From Episyrphus balteatus (lineage: Eukaryota > Arthropoda > Insecta > Diptera > Syrphidae): a DNA stretch of 64,000 nucleotides. The notes beneath the pieces are model-generated. The model ran no database searches. It was not told the origin of the DNA and was given only the letters and a program-made list of their open reading frames with translations. A program made the position numbers and the translations under genes. Location: contig NC_079135.1 of the NCBI RefSeq assembly GCF_945859705.1, positions 29,933,679 through 29,997,678 of the forward strand. Reading direction: 5' to 3'. Below are positions 35,261 to 46,662 of this stretch, piece by piece. The stretch's first letter is position 1; every line of letters starts with the position of its first letter.

Positions 35261-35492
35261 AAGCCTTAACTATATTGGCTCAAAAAGTGAAAAAGTACAA
35301 AAGTGAAAATTTTCAAACGCATTTTTGTATAGTTTTTCGAGCTGGAAAATTAAAACAAATGATGCAGAAAGCTTATTTTTTGGTCGAAAAAACAATTTGT
35401 ATACTCTTTTTCACAAAACATTTGCGCTAGCCAGAAAAAAAATATTTTCACTCTTGTACTTTTTCAAAAAGTGGTGTATGTAGTTAAGCCTT
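35261..35492. mobile_element. Short MITE, family A copy 2
   Basis: 232-bp element with ends AAGCCTTAACTAT and GTAGTTAAGCCTT. The interior is homologous to 34448-34586, sharing the GATGCAGAAAGCTTATTT core. Non-coding. Confidence 0.65.
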
Positions 35493-36131
35493 AACGCTGA
35501 TTACTCCCAAATACAATTTGACTTCAAAAACAAACTACAATTTCGCTAAAATTCAAACTAGAGGTAAGTTAACTTGATTTCTTAACTCGTTTTCATTTAC
35601 TTAATCTTGAAGACATGATAAGATTTTTACTCTTCTTTTCTTCTCTGGCCGTGCATGAATAAATCAATATGGATTTTTTCAAAGCGATTATCAGATAGTT
35701 ATTAGATAACTTTTCTTAAGTTTTAACATTCTTTAGAGGGTTTATAATATATTTACTAGAAGTTGTAAGCCTTAAAATCATTTCGAAATGCGTTCAAGTG
35801 CCTCCAGCCCTCTACCTGGCTACTTGCTTGTTTCCATTAGCGTACTAATAGGCTTAAGACCTGGTAAGTGGTAAGCAGAACGAGTTAAATATTTGCCCCC
35901 GCAAAAAATCCTTTCCAAAATGTAGCTCATACATTGTTTCCTTCCACCTATCCTAAATCCGAGATTTAGCTAAGTAGATTTAGAATAAATGTCGAAGTGT
36001 TTTCACTGGCCAAATTAGATTTATTTTGACATTTCCAAGATTTATTTTGACGTTGGTGTATGACATTTCACAAATCACAAAAAAAGTTCATCAAAATTAA
36101 AACTTTTTACATTAATTTTTTAAATTTCTCG

Positions 36132-36381
36132 TTATTTTGATTTAAAAATGAATTTGGAATTATTGTTATTACATTTTTTAACAATACAAAGCAAAGTGTG
36201 GGAATTGTTTCTCTGCCCACGGAGCTGTCCAATTTTGTCGACCCAAATCTCTCCACCAAGAGATCTTCTTCGTCTTGCTGCCACGACTTTCTGTTTTGTT
36301 TCTTGGTCAGCATCTGCAATTTTTAAATTATATTTATTTCAATTTTATAATTTATAAGTTAAATTTGTATGAGTACTTACG
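36132..36381 (-). pseudogene. Possible two-exon gene fragment, unknown product
   Basis: On the minus strand, a strong donor (TATAAAC|GTAAGT at 36380) and an acceptor (AAATTGCAG|ATGCTG, exon start 36313) enclose a 65-bp intron. Joining them keeps one frame: KLDGKIVYKH then ADQETKQKVVAARRRRSLGG, EIWVDKIGQLRGQRNNSH and a stop at 36134-36132. No start Met is found upstream. The frame there runs into a homopolymer T run and then the dispersed repeat at 36466, so the 5' end may have been lost to an insertion. I do not recognise the protein. It may be a truncated gene, or chance. Confidence 0.25.
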
Positions 36382-36465
36382 TTTATAAACAATCTTCCCG
36401 TCTAATTTAAATTTAAATTCAATTTTGATTGTCAAGAAACAAAAAAAAAAAAATGACAACTGACT

Positions 36466-36728
36466 TTTATGGCGTTTTTAATTAGCAATCCGGAATTGTT
36501 CTTCGATTCCGAATCCCATTTGAACAATTTTTTTTATTCCGAAGAATCTGAAGTTTGGTGTGAATGTATTGTTTGAGTTTAAAATGTTTCAAATTTCATT
36601 TGTATTTGTGCTGCAAACATATTGTACTGCTGACATTTAAATCTATGAATGTGTGAGTGATTCTGCTTCTGATTCTGTTTTTAAAACCAGAAGAGAAATT
36701 CTCTTTTTTTCAGAATCAGAACTGTCAG
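36466..36728. repeat. Dispersed repeat, copy 1 of 2
   Basis: About 260 bp closely matching 56470-56740. Shared blocks include AGCAATCCGGAATTGTTCTT, TCTGAAGTTTGGTGT, CTGACATTTAAATCTATGAA and GTGATTCTGCTTCTGATTCT, ending CAGAATCAGAACTGTCAG. This copy has an extra AGAAATTCTC-containing segment near its end. Non-coding. Confidence 0.8.
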
Positions 36729-37255
36729 TTTTGCCCAATTGAACGCATTCAGATTGCTTTTTTTTGCTTCCAGATTGCCAATTAAAAACGCCATTAGTTC
36801 TCAAATTTCTTTTTTTTTTCAATTTTTGTTTGCAATGGTCAAAACTCTGGGTAAACCGGGTAAATTGGGAAATCTGGTTAAGAAACTGTCAAACCCATGT
36901 AAAATTTTTACACATTTACCACGTTTGCCAAAGTTTACACCGTTTAATAAATACCCCTAAAATGAACCACAAACGAAAAACGCCACAGAAAAAATCGCAT
37001 TATGTAAATACCCTCCTATTCGTTTTGATTAAAAAAAGTAAACAAACCCCTTAAAATATAATATTTTTGGCAGCACTTTACTTCAAAAAAATCAACATGC
37101 GTGTCAAATCTCAACCACACGGCCACACGGAGTGCAGTCGTCATTTCTTCTTGTCAGATTATTTTTTTTTTGTTTTGTTGGCTTGACACAAAATATATTT
37201 TTATTGTTTTCCATACAACACAAGTTCGAAATAAAATCAAAATTTATAACTAAAA

Positions 37256-38202
37256 ATGGATAGAATAAATGAAAAATCAAATGGAAATGATGCAATTGAA
37301 CAAGAAGCTGGCGATATATCACAAATTCTTATTGCATTAATTGCTGGATTGATTATTCTAGGTAACAAAAACAGAAAAAAACAAGTTTATTTTGTTCTTT
37401 CTTTTTTAATGTATGTAAAATTTATTCTGATTCACTTTCTTATTTCCTTTGGAACGCAAAAGTCATTTTCTTCATCTACAAAAGTCGATCGTCGTCCAGA
37501 AGACATTTCATTTTAACCGGGCTCTGTGATTCGGGAAAAAGTGTCGTCTTCACACAACTTCTTTATTCAAAAGTTCCTGAAACTTTCACCTCGATTGCCG
37601 AGAATGTAGGCACTTATCAAGCCGGACGACTATCAGCTCCTCTGGTTGATATCCCTGGCCATGAGCGGGTACGTGACAAGTTCTTTGATCAATACAAAAA
37701 CACTACAAAAGGAGTGATTTTCCTTGTGGATTCAGTTACCATTCAAAAGGATGTTAGAGATGTTGCTGAGTGAGTTTGCAACAATTTTAAGGGTTTTCTT
37801 TTTATGTAAATGATTATTTCAGCTTTCTTTACACCATTCTATCTGACCCTGCCATTAGTCCTTGTTCAATTTTGATCCTTTGCAATAAACAAGATGAGGA
37901 AATGGCCAAGAGTGCTCAAGTCATCAAGACACTATTAGAAAAAGAAATGTAAGTCTTTCGTATACCTCCAAAAATGTATGTCTTTGAAATACTAATATCA
38001 TTTTTTCAGGAACACAGTAAGAAAGACTCGTACAAGCAAATTGCAATCTGTTGATGATTCGGAGAATAAAGTTGTATTCTTAGGCAAAGAAGGCAAAGAT
38101 TTTGAATTCTCTCATCTTAGTCAGAATGTTCAATTCTATGAAGGTTCAGGCAAAAATAATGATCTTGCAAATCTTTCCGATTGGATTGATCGAATGTTGT
38201 GA
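37256..38202 (+). CDS. SrpRbeta: SRP receptor beta subunit, four exons, 243 aa
   Basis: ER-membrane GTPase that tethers SRP receptor alpha and helps hand the ribosome-nascent chain to the translocon. Exons 37256-37361, 37463-37769, 37823-37948 and 38010-38202 join in phase (732 nt). A single membrane helix lies at about 21-41 (ISQILIALIAGLIILVIFFI). The Arf/Sar-like GTPase motifs follow: P-loop GLCDSGKS 55-62, switch II DIPGHER 98-104, NKQD 159-162 and a G5-like GSGK near the C-terminus. Length and motif spacing fit SRPRB. All introns are short (about 50-100 bp). Confidence 0.95.
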
Positions 38203-38291
38203 GAAAATGATTCTCTTGGTTTACAAATTTGTTGACAAAATTCTGTATTTCTCTCCTCACTATTTTTTTTTTTTTATATCAGGGTGTAAAT

Positions 38292-38297
38292 AATAAA
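38292..38297 (+). terminator. SrpRbeta polyadenylation signal
   Basis: AATAAA about 90 bases after the SrpRbeta stop codon, the first clear hexamer downstream. Confidence 0.6.
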
Positions 38298-38671
38298 ATA
38301 ATATACCCAAACTTACCGGTTAGATATTTTTTTAAGAAACTTAAATAAAAAGAAGATAAAAACAAGTTTTTTATTTTGTTTGAATCTGCACTTTCATCTA
38401 GAAAATTTTATATCACTATACACAAAGTGAATGTAAATCTCTAGAAAGATGATGATGGTTTCTATTTGAGATGTGGGTCAATGACTGAACAAAGAAATGA
38501 AAAATTAGTGTAGCAGGGTTTTCTCTTTTTTTTTGGTAATTAAATTTTGGGCTAGTTGGCTAAGTGATATTGGATGTTCGCCTGAATATATGCAAAGATT
38601 TTTCAATACAAGAAAGAAAACAAATAATAAAACGAGTATAAGAGTAGGCGTAGTTTTACAAGTTATAACGA

Positions 38672-40499
38672 CGCACACAGGTAAATTTTCCCAAATTCAT
38701 GGCCAAAACTACAAAAAAAAAATTTGCGATTTGTTGTTTTTTTTTAATGCCAAGTTGTTTACAAATAACATAAGCTTAGAACCTGATTGATCATGCGATG
38801 CAAATTGTAACTGTTTAATCAGTAGATGCTTTCAAAGTAGAACATTTTAATTAACGAGTGCAGTAGCAAGGTTGGTTTCTTATAAGAAGTAGTTTGCTTT
38901 ATTTTTTATTTAATTTTTTTTGGTGATTTTAAAAATAATTAACATGGATTCTGTTGCTAGTGGTATGTTAAAAAAAGATAATGACAAAGATAATGCAAAA
39001 TTTTAAGTCTAAAGTAAATTTTAAAGCTTCTTAAGATAATGTGTTTGAGCAGTAAAAACAAACAAATTTTTTTTCTTTGATAATGAAAAAGTTAAGTTGA
39101 TTTGCGTTTTTCTGTACTGAAAATAGTGTTGAAAAATAGTTAAATGTTTCCTTTATGGGAAACAATCCTAAAACATTGCGGTTTTTTGCGACTTTTTATA
39201 ATATTGGCTTCAAAAGGTGTTGGGGACGGTGATTTTTTTTTTTTTTTTTTTTAATTAGATTTTTCTTTTTTGACACAGGATCGTAATTAACTTTCATTTT
39301 TCTTTCAAGAAATAAGCTTTCTGAATTTTTAAAAAGCTGTTCGTCACGTGACATTACAGAAAAAATTAATTTTGTTGGTACCAAAGGTTGAAATATTGAA
39401 ATTTCGGAGCAAATAGAGAAAAATTTAACGGATTTTGATTTTGCATATATGAACATAGAAGAAGATGGCTGAGTGCCTTCAGAAATAACAACACCTTCTT
39501 AAAACAAAATATAAATTGGTTGCAATATGAAATATCGTTTCCATGCTGAGCCCATGGCTTTGTTGGACGGCCTCAAATGGATTTTTCAGACCTAAGCGAA
39601 CGGTCAAAGAGACGTAAAACAGAAGATTTACGTTCTAACTATAATGCCGAAGAATTAAGCTATGCTGCGCCATGCAACTGCGAGAAAAAGGGAAACTTGT
39701 TCATCAAATGTAATGAAAAATATAATATTTTCAACTCCTTCACGTGCTGAAAAATATCAAAAGCTTTGAAAAAAATTGACCAGAAAATTATTCCATATAC
39801 AGCAGAAGAAGCACTTTCAATAGTTGTTGAAGGAAAATTAACTTAGTTTCATAATAACCATAAAATTTATTCATTCATTGGACAGCTCGGCGAAGAAGCC
39901 CAAGAATCACGAAACAAAGATATAAAGCGTTTCGAGAAAGTTTCCCAAGAAAATTTTCGAGGCAGCAAAATATGGAAGATGTGTTTTATAATCTCTTGGT
40001 GTCTTCTGACCCATTAATAAGTGGTTTGAGAAAACTAAATCCTAAAACAAAAAATGCGTTTCCCTCTGAAATACTTCAGTTTCTAATAGAACCAGAGATC
40101 GAGCAAGCAGACTTATAGTTACAGTTTCACAACTCACAAGTCATTGAATGATGTACACACATACAAACTCACACTCATGTTTATTTATGTATATAGTTGT
40201 TATCTATGCCTGCATTATTTATTTATTTATAATAACGACTGTTCAACTGTTTTTTTCAATCTATTGAATGTATAAATATTGTATTATTAAATGTCAAATG
40301 AAAGAAACCCTATGGCGTAAAGTAAAAAAACGACTTTTTTCATTTTTTGCTTCTTTTTTTGTGAATTTTCGTGTAAATTTACTTAAAAATGGTGAATTTT
40401 ATGGAAATTATCTTATTTTGATATAATCATGCAATAATAAATTGAATAAAAACAAAAAATAATTTTGGCCATGTTTTTGGGAAAATTTACCTGTGTGCG
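38672..40499. mobile_element. TIR DNA transposon, 1.83 kb, decayed
   Basis: The left end CGCACACAGGTAAATTTTCC at 38672 is the reverse complement of GGAAAATTTACCTGTGTGCG ending at 40499. Pairing continues with a few mismatches through the CATGGCCAAAA block, giving ~40-bp terminal inverted repeats. The interior contains a broken coding region (39577 onward). Target duplication is unclear, so the superfamily is not assigned. Confidence 0.75.
39577..40118 (+). pseudogene. Broken transposon-encoded ORF
   Basis: The frame from 39577 begins MDFSDLSERSKRRKTEDLRS and NYNAEELSYAAPCNCE. It reaches a stop near 39750 and resumes in other frames (SPSRAEKYQ-like, IPYTAEEALSIVVEGKLT, then FIGQLGEEAQESRNKDIKRF). 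The KRRKTE.LR...ELSYA pattern resembles proteins I associate with DNA-transposon families of insects and cnidarians, though I cannot name the family. Several stops and frameshifts make it non-functional. Confidence 0.55.
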
Positions 40500-40947
40500 A
40501 CGCCTTAAACATCATTCCAAAAATTAAAATTAATTGTGATTTGAAAAATTGGTAACTGATGGAAAATCAAACAAATAAAAAAAAAAACATTTTAAGGGAT
40601 CAGAGCAAACCAAAGTTGATTTTGTGATCTTTAAAGTCTATTATCTATTTAGAATTTTGCAATATCCGCTTGGGGAAGATTGGGAGAAAAGGTAAGGTGA
40701 CTTAAAACCTAAAAAAAAGGATTCTGAAAAGGATCTAAAGTCAAGGATTGATTTTTTGAATATGAAGTGTTCGACAGTTCCAGCAACTTAAATACATGAC
40801 AGAACGCAACGCGATGAATTTTAGGGTATTAACTTGTAATTTCTATAAATAAAAGGAGTTGCTCTACTAAAAGAAAGCGACTAAAGAGCTTATTTCTACT
40901 TGACGCAAAGCAAAATACATAATACATTTTTGTGATTTTAGTTCTTA

Positions 40948-41395
40948 GGCCGTGTGCGAATTGCGTTAAAATGTTGGTTAAATTTTCTACCACGATTAAA
41001 TTTGACGTTTGGTTAAAGAAGGGATCAAATTTATTTTTTTGCTGTGCGATGGGACTTTTTTTGGCACTTCTTTGATTGGAATTCCCTCAAGATAAAATTA
41101 AATTACCCTCAAAAATGGTTTTTCTTATATTCAATTAATTATTTTTTTTTTTTAAACCCAGCTGAAAAAATATAAAGTTAAATATTCTAGTATGAAAATG
41201 TAAGAAATTCTCAATTTCACATACTTTTTTTATTTTTACCGATAAATAATTTCAAATCTATTTTGATCTTTCCATCTTGAGATGGAAAGCTCCGCAGCTG
41301 TATAAATTTTAACCCATTTTAATCATCACACTAGTGTCAAAATTTAACCAAACCAAAAATTTTAACCAACATTTTAACGCAATTCGCACACGGCC
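40948..41395. mobile_element. PIF/Harbinger-like MITE with TTA duplications
   Basis: The ends GGCCGTGTGCGAATTGCGTT and AACGCAATTCGCACACGGCC are exact inverted repeats, extending on through AAAATGTTGGTTAAA. The element is flanked by the trinucleotide TTA on both sides (40945-40947, 41396-41398). A 3-bp TWA duplication with GG-starting ends is typical of PIF/Harbinger. 448 bp, non-coding. Confidence 0.82.
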
Positions 41396-42296
41396 TTAGT
41401 TTAATAAAAAAAAACCAACATCGATGGCTTATTCTACATTATGTATATCGCTTCTATATATACCCTATACAAAATTTTGAAAGATCAATTTACTCATTGG
41501 AAAGAACAAAAACTGATAGGTACTTAATGGTCAAATCCTCTGATAAATTGCTCAAGATTAAAAAAAAGTTACACATACGCCACAGTGACCATAACAAAAA
41601 TTATTTGCCAACTAAATAGCCTTTTTTTAACATTAAAAATTATACATTTGTTTATTTGCAAAATAAAACAAAAAGGACCAATTTCCAATTGTGTGTAGTA
41701 AAAAGCGTTAATCTTTGATACAAATATGTACATCAATATATGGGGCATTCCATTGTCACGGGTCGGACACTTGTACAGTGAATTTCTTGTTTGCCTTTCA
41801 AATTCTATACATAATAATACAAAATGTACGTAGACTTTTATAATACCACCAGTAAACTGGTTGAAGGACTAATTAAAGTGGGTAAAAATGTGTCAAACTG
41901 AAAATAGATAGGTTTTATTTCTACTGTCACGGTTGAGACAAAAAAAGAAGCCAACGGCGGATCCAGGGGGGGGAGGCACGGGGGCACGTGCCCCCCCCAG
42001 AACTGGTTCATACTTTTAGCAAATCAAATTAATAGAGTTGTTAAATTATATGAATAATTACAGAAAGTACTTGAGTGAAACTCTTGTCTATTTCTGGCTG
42101 GAAATGCGAATTTTATTGTTTGTTGCATCCCTTTACCACCTCCCAAATAAATAAACGAATAACTAAACACGAATTTTTTTTTTCAATTTTCTAAGTGTTT
42201 TTTTTTACTTCAAAGTGATTTTGGTGAAAAATTTTAATACCCATGGACATCAACAACCAAGGTATGAATGGTATTCTAAAAAAAATAATTGTATAT

Positions 42297-43000
42297 TAGA
42301 CTGGGCCAAAAAAAAAAAAATATTTTTTTTTTTGAAAGTTACTTCGAAAATCTTGTTCAGGATGATGAAAAAAAAATTTGGTTAATTTGAGCCGTTAAAA
42401 AAAATTTTAAGAGGTCTATCATCGGTTTTTTTTATTTTTATACATGATATGATGTTTTACAACAGAACTGCTAGACGATCAAAGTAAAAAAAAATTTCTG
42501 TTCATTTTTTCTTATAAAAAATTAAATTTCCTACAAAAAAGATCTGATTGAAAATTTTCGTCAGACGAGCCGTATTCGAGTAATTAAGCTTTTTAAATCG
42601 AAGTGTTTTTTTCAATTTGACTGTTTCACTTTGGAATTTTGTGATGAGCAAATAAGTGAATAGAAAAATAAAACCACGACAGATTCTTATAGGAAATTTA
42701 ATTCTCTACAAAAAAGTTCTCAGAGTAATTTTCCCTAAATTGAGTTCTAAAGAAGTTATTCACGATTTAAATCGAGAAAAAAATTAAAAAATCAATTTTC
42801 AATTTCAAAATTTTCTAATACACTGAAAATTCAATATTTTCAAATTCGCAAGATGTTTTCTTGTAGGGACTTAAACGTTCTATAAAAAGTTCCCTGGCAG
42901 CAAATTAATTTAATTAATTAATTAATTTTTTTTCATCATCCTGAACAAGATTTTCGAAGTAACTTTAAAAAAAAAAAATATTTTTTTTTGGCCCAGTCTA
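42297..43000. mobile_element. Nested 704-bp TIR element with 8-bp duplication
   Basis: TAGACTGGGCC at the left and GGCCCAGTCTA at the right are exact inverted ends. They continue as long A/T runs and then as AGTTACTTCGAAAATCTTGT (left) and its inverse (right). It is flanked by a perfect 8-bp duplication TTGTATAT (42289-42296, 43001-43008), which fits hAT or a related superfamily. It inserted after the larger element 41952-46654 and has no intact coding frame. Confidence 0.85.
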
Positions 43001-43952
43001 TTGTATATGCAACTTTTTTTTTTTTCATACAGAGGGGTTGAAGTGCACACTTAAAAAAATTGCAATTTTTCCGTTTTTTTTTTTTTTAAACATTAGTGTT
43101 TTTAAAATAGCGCAAAATGCCACAACATTGCATAACCTATATATTATTGAACTGCTAGATATGTAGAATAATCTTGCATTTCCAGAGTTTGCCCAAGTAT
43201 GCACCCCCGAAAATAAAGGCCCCTTGAAAAAAAAAACTCTTCAAAAGCGACTCTTACTTTTAGATTTTAATAAATATTATGTTTTTGAGAAAATTTCTCC
43301 AGGGATACCTTTAAAAATATGGGAAGAAATAGTACTCCAAATTTTAAAAGTATCGGTGCAATAGTTATGAGGTGAACCGGGTTTGAAAACATTAGTTGTG
43401 CGGAGAACGATTTAAAGTTTTGAACTCTGGACTAAAACGTTCGTAAGCAAAATATTTAAATTCTCATAACCTGGTCAATTTGACTCCAATAGACCAACAA
43501 TTTGAACACAATATTTTTGAGATATAAAAAATTTTAATGCAAATAAAAAAAAAAAAAAAAACTGGGTCTCCCGGGAAAAAAGTAGCTATGTTTCAGTTTT
43601 TTTTTTTACTTTACTTTTTGGAACTTCAATATTTATGAGAATGTCTTTAGTAGTCTTTAGTATTTGACTAAAAGATTATAAAAAAGTAATTAGTCGTTAG
43701 GTAACAATACAAATGGGGTAGTGGGGAATTCCCAGTTAATTTGTGCAGGTAGGTGCGTAGTAGAAACATTTCCCTAAAAAAATTACAAATCGGCATGAAA
43801 GGGTTAAAGGGAAAGTTATGAATGAAATGTTTTAGTTCAAAAGCTGATTTCTTGCGAGAACAATATTTAAATATTAATCTTCTGAGTTCATTTAAAAAAG
43901 TAATAGTTTTATAAAAAACAATGGAAGAACAAAGTATTAGCTTAAATAAATC

Positions 43953-45632
43953 GCGACAAGGCGACATGGCGACATGGCGACAAGGCGACATGGCGACAAG
44001 GCGACATGGCGACAAGGCGACATGGCGACATGGCGACATGGCGACAAGGCGACATGGCGACAAGGCGACATGGCGACAAGGCGACATGGCGACAAGGCGA
44101 CATGGCGAGAAGGCGACATGGTGACATGGCGACATGGCGACAAGGCGACATGGCGACAAGGCGACATGGCGACAAGGCGACATGGCGACAAGGCGACATG
44201 GCGACAAGGCGACATGGCGACAAGGCGACAAGGCGTCATGGCGACAAGGCGACATGGCGAGAAGGCGACATGGCGACAAGGCGACATGGCGAGAAGGCGA
44301 CATGGCGAGAAGGCGACATGGCGACAAGGTGACATGGCGACAAGGCGACATGGCGACAAGGCGACATGGCGAGAAGGCGACATGGCGAGAAGGCGACATG
44401 GCGACAAGGCGACATGGCGACAAGGCGACATGGCGACAAGGCGACATGGCGAGAAGGCGACATGGTGACATGGCGACATGGCGACAAGGTGACATGGCGA
44501 CAAGGCGACATGGCGACATGGCGACATGGCGACAAGGCGACATGGCGACAAGGCGACATGGCGACAAGGCGACATGGCGACAAGGCGACATGGCGACATG
44601 GCAACATGGCGACATGGCGACAAGGCGACATGGCGACAAGGCGACACGGCGACAAGGCGACATGGCGACAAGGCGACAGGGCGACATGGCGACAAGGTGA
44701 CATGGCGACATGGCGAAAAGGCGACATGGCGAGAAGGCGACATGGCGACAAGGCGACATGGCGACAAGGCGACATGGCGACATGGTGACATGGCGACATG
44801 GCGACAAGGTGACATGGCGACATGGCGACAAGGCGACATGGCGACAAGGCGACATGGCGACATGGCGACAAGGCGACAAGGCGATATGGCGACATGGCGA
44901 CAAGGCGACATGGCGACAAGGCGACAAGGCGACATGGCGACATGGCGACAAGGCGACAAGGCGACAAGGCGATATGGCGACATGGCGACAAGGTGACATG
45001 GCGACAAGGCGACATGGCGACAAGGCGACATGGTGACATGGCGACATGGCGACAAGGTGACATGGCGACATGGCGACAAGGCGACATGGCGACAAGGCGA
45101 CATGGCGACATGGCGACAAGGCGACAAGGCGACAAGGCGACAAGGCGACAAGGCGATATGGCGACATGGCGACAAGGCGACATGGCGACAAGGCGACATG
45201 GCGACATGGTGACATGGCGACAAGGTGACATGGCGACATGGCGACAAGGCGACATGGCGACAAGGCGACATGGCGACAAGGCGACATGGCGACATGGCGA
45301 CAAGGCGATATGGCGACATGGCGACAAGGCGACAAGGCGACATGGCGACAAGGCGACATGGCGACAAGGCGACATGGCGACAAGGCGACATGGCGAGAAG
45401 GCGACATGGCGAGAAGGCGACATGGTGACATAGCGACATGGCGACAAGGCGACATGGCGACAAGGCGACATGGCGACAAGGCGACATGGCGACAAGGCGA
45501 CATGGCGACAAGGCGACATGGCGACAAGGCGACATGGCGACATGGCGACAAGGCGACATGGCGACAAGGCGACATGGCGACAAGGTGACATGGCGACAAG
45601 GCGACATGGCGACATGGCGACATGGCGACACA
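43953..45632. repeat. 8-bp minisatellite array GGCGACAW
   Basis: About 210 tandem copies of GGCGACAT or GGCGACAA, often alternating to give a 16-bp period (CGACATGGCGACAAGG). Recurrent variants are GGCGAGAA, GGTGACAT and GGCGATAT. The array is GC-rich in otherwise AT-rich DNA. The period is not a multiple of 3, so every frame reads the same 8-residue cycle. Minus-strand frames stay open for hundreds of codons (SPCRHVAL cycles), while the GGTGAC variant puts TGA stops into plus frames. These frames are a product of the repeat, not evidence of genes. Confidence 0.97.
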
Positions 45633-46345
45633 CAGTGCGTTGATTCAGTGTAAAGTATGGAAAAAATTCAAAACAGCCTAATTTTTATGATCTTTTCTTT
45701 TAATATTATTTTTTAGTCTCATGGCAAGTAAATAGTGTATAAAAACATTTTTTATTTCGGTTATAATTTTTTGTCATATAAGTACACTAAGGATTGTTAT
45801 TTTTATAACTCAAAAAGTGCGTTTTTCATACAAATTGTGTGTAAAAAGGCTTAAAACAATCAGTCATAGCTAGCAGGGACGCGGGTGGACGCGGATGAAT
45901 GATACCTTTTTGGAAAGGTCTTATTTCCCACTTTATAACCTATTAACTTTTTTGATGAATGCACTTGAATCAAAAATTATGCTGAACTTTGAAAATAAGC
46001 TGTTTTTGTGAGAAATAAACCGTTACTTTACCGGTTATTAAAACGATCTAAGACTTTGGAGTGCAAAAAAAACCAATAAAATATATTAAGCTTACCCTTC
46101 TTACGAGTATCCAATTAAAAACTGGTTTAATTGGAGCAATTCAACTCCGTGGTGCAGCTATTCGTAAATCATTACTAAATGGCCTACTTTTGACATGTTA
46201 CCTTTGTGTAGCTTGCTGTAGTTGCATTTTACAAAAAAAAAATTACAGTTCATCTAGTTAGACATCTGGCTATAATTTTGCATTCTTCAAAACCGGTTTT
46301 AGAAGGTCAAATTTGTTGACTTTTTTCCACTGGTCACCGCACTGT

Positions 46346-46590
46346 GCGACATGGCGACAAGGCGACATGGCGACAAGGCGACATGGAGACAAGGCGACAA
46401 AGGGACAAGGTGACAAGGCGACAAGAAGACATGGCGACATGGCGACAAGGCGACATGGCGACATGGTGACAAGGCGACATGGCGACAAGGCGACATGGCG
46501 ACAAGGCTACATGGCGACAAGGCGACATTGCGACAAGGCGACATGGCGACAAGGCGACTTGGCGAGAAGGCGACATGGCGACAAGGCGAT
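46346..46590. repeat. Second, more diverged 8-bp minisatellite array
   Basis: About 30 copies of the GGCGACAW unit in the same orientation as the main array, with more substitutions (GGAGACAA, AGGGACAA, GAAGACAT, GGCTACAT). It ends 64 bp before the right terminus of the hAT-like element. About 710 bp of unrelated sequence separates the two arrays. Confidence 0.92.
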
Positions 46591-46662
46591 TGGCTGATTT
46601 TGCCAATCCGTCCCTTGTGCCCCCCCCCAGAAAAAAATCCTGGATCCGCCACTGAAAGAAGC

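Larger units (their letters stand above)
41952..46654. mobile_element. 4.7-kb hAT-like non-autonomous element
   Basis: The left end CAACGGCGGATCCAGG and right end CCTGGATCCGCCACTG are inverted repeats with two mismatches, followed by G/C runs. The insertion is bordered by a perfect 8-bp duplication AAAGAAGC (41944-41951 and 46655-46662). 8-bp duplications and CA(G)-starting ends fit the hAT superfamily. No transposase is recognisable inside. The element contains a nested 704-bp transposon (42297-43000) and two arrays of an 8-bp minisatellite (43953-45632, 46346-46590), which account for over half its length. Confidence 0.85.

Noticed and set aside
36739..36960. 73-codon frame containing a basic KTLGKPGKLGNLVKKL stretch
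   Set aside because: No homologue recognised, and it sits between a repeat and the SrpRbeta promoter. Judged chance.
43668..45633. Open frames of 465-651 codons on the minus strand reading SPCRHVAL-type repeats
   Set aside because: They arise from an 8-bp repeat that lacks stops on that strand. Three overlapping frames are open at once and no unique domain, promoter or conserved start exists.
43921..45653. Many plus-strand frames reading ATWRQGDMATRRHGDK cycles
   Set aside because: Same minisatellite read on the other strand, broken by TGA in GGTGAC variants. Not genes.
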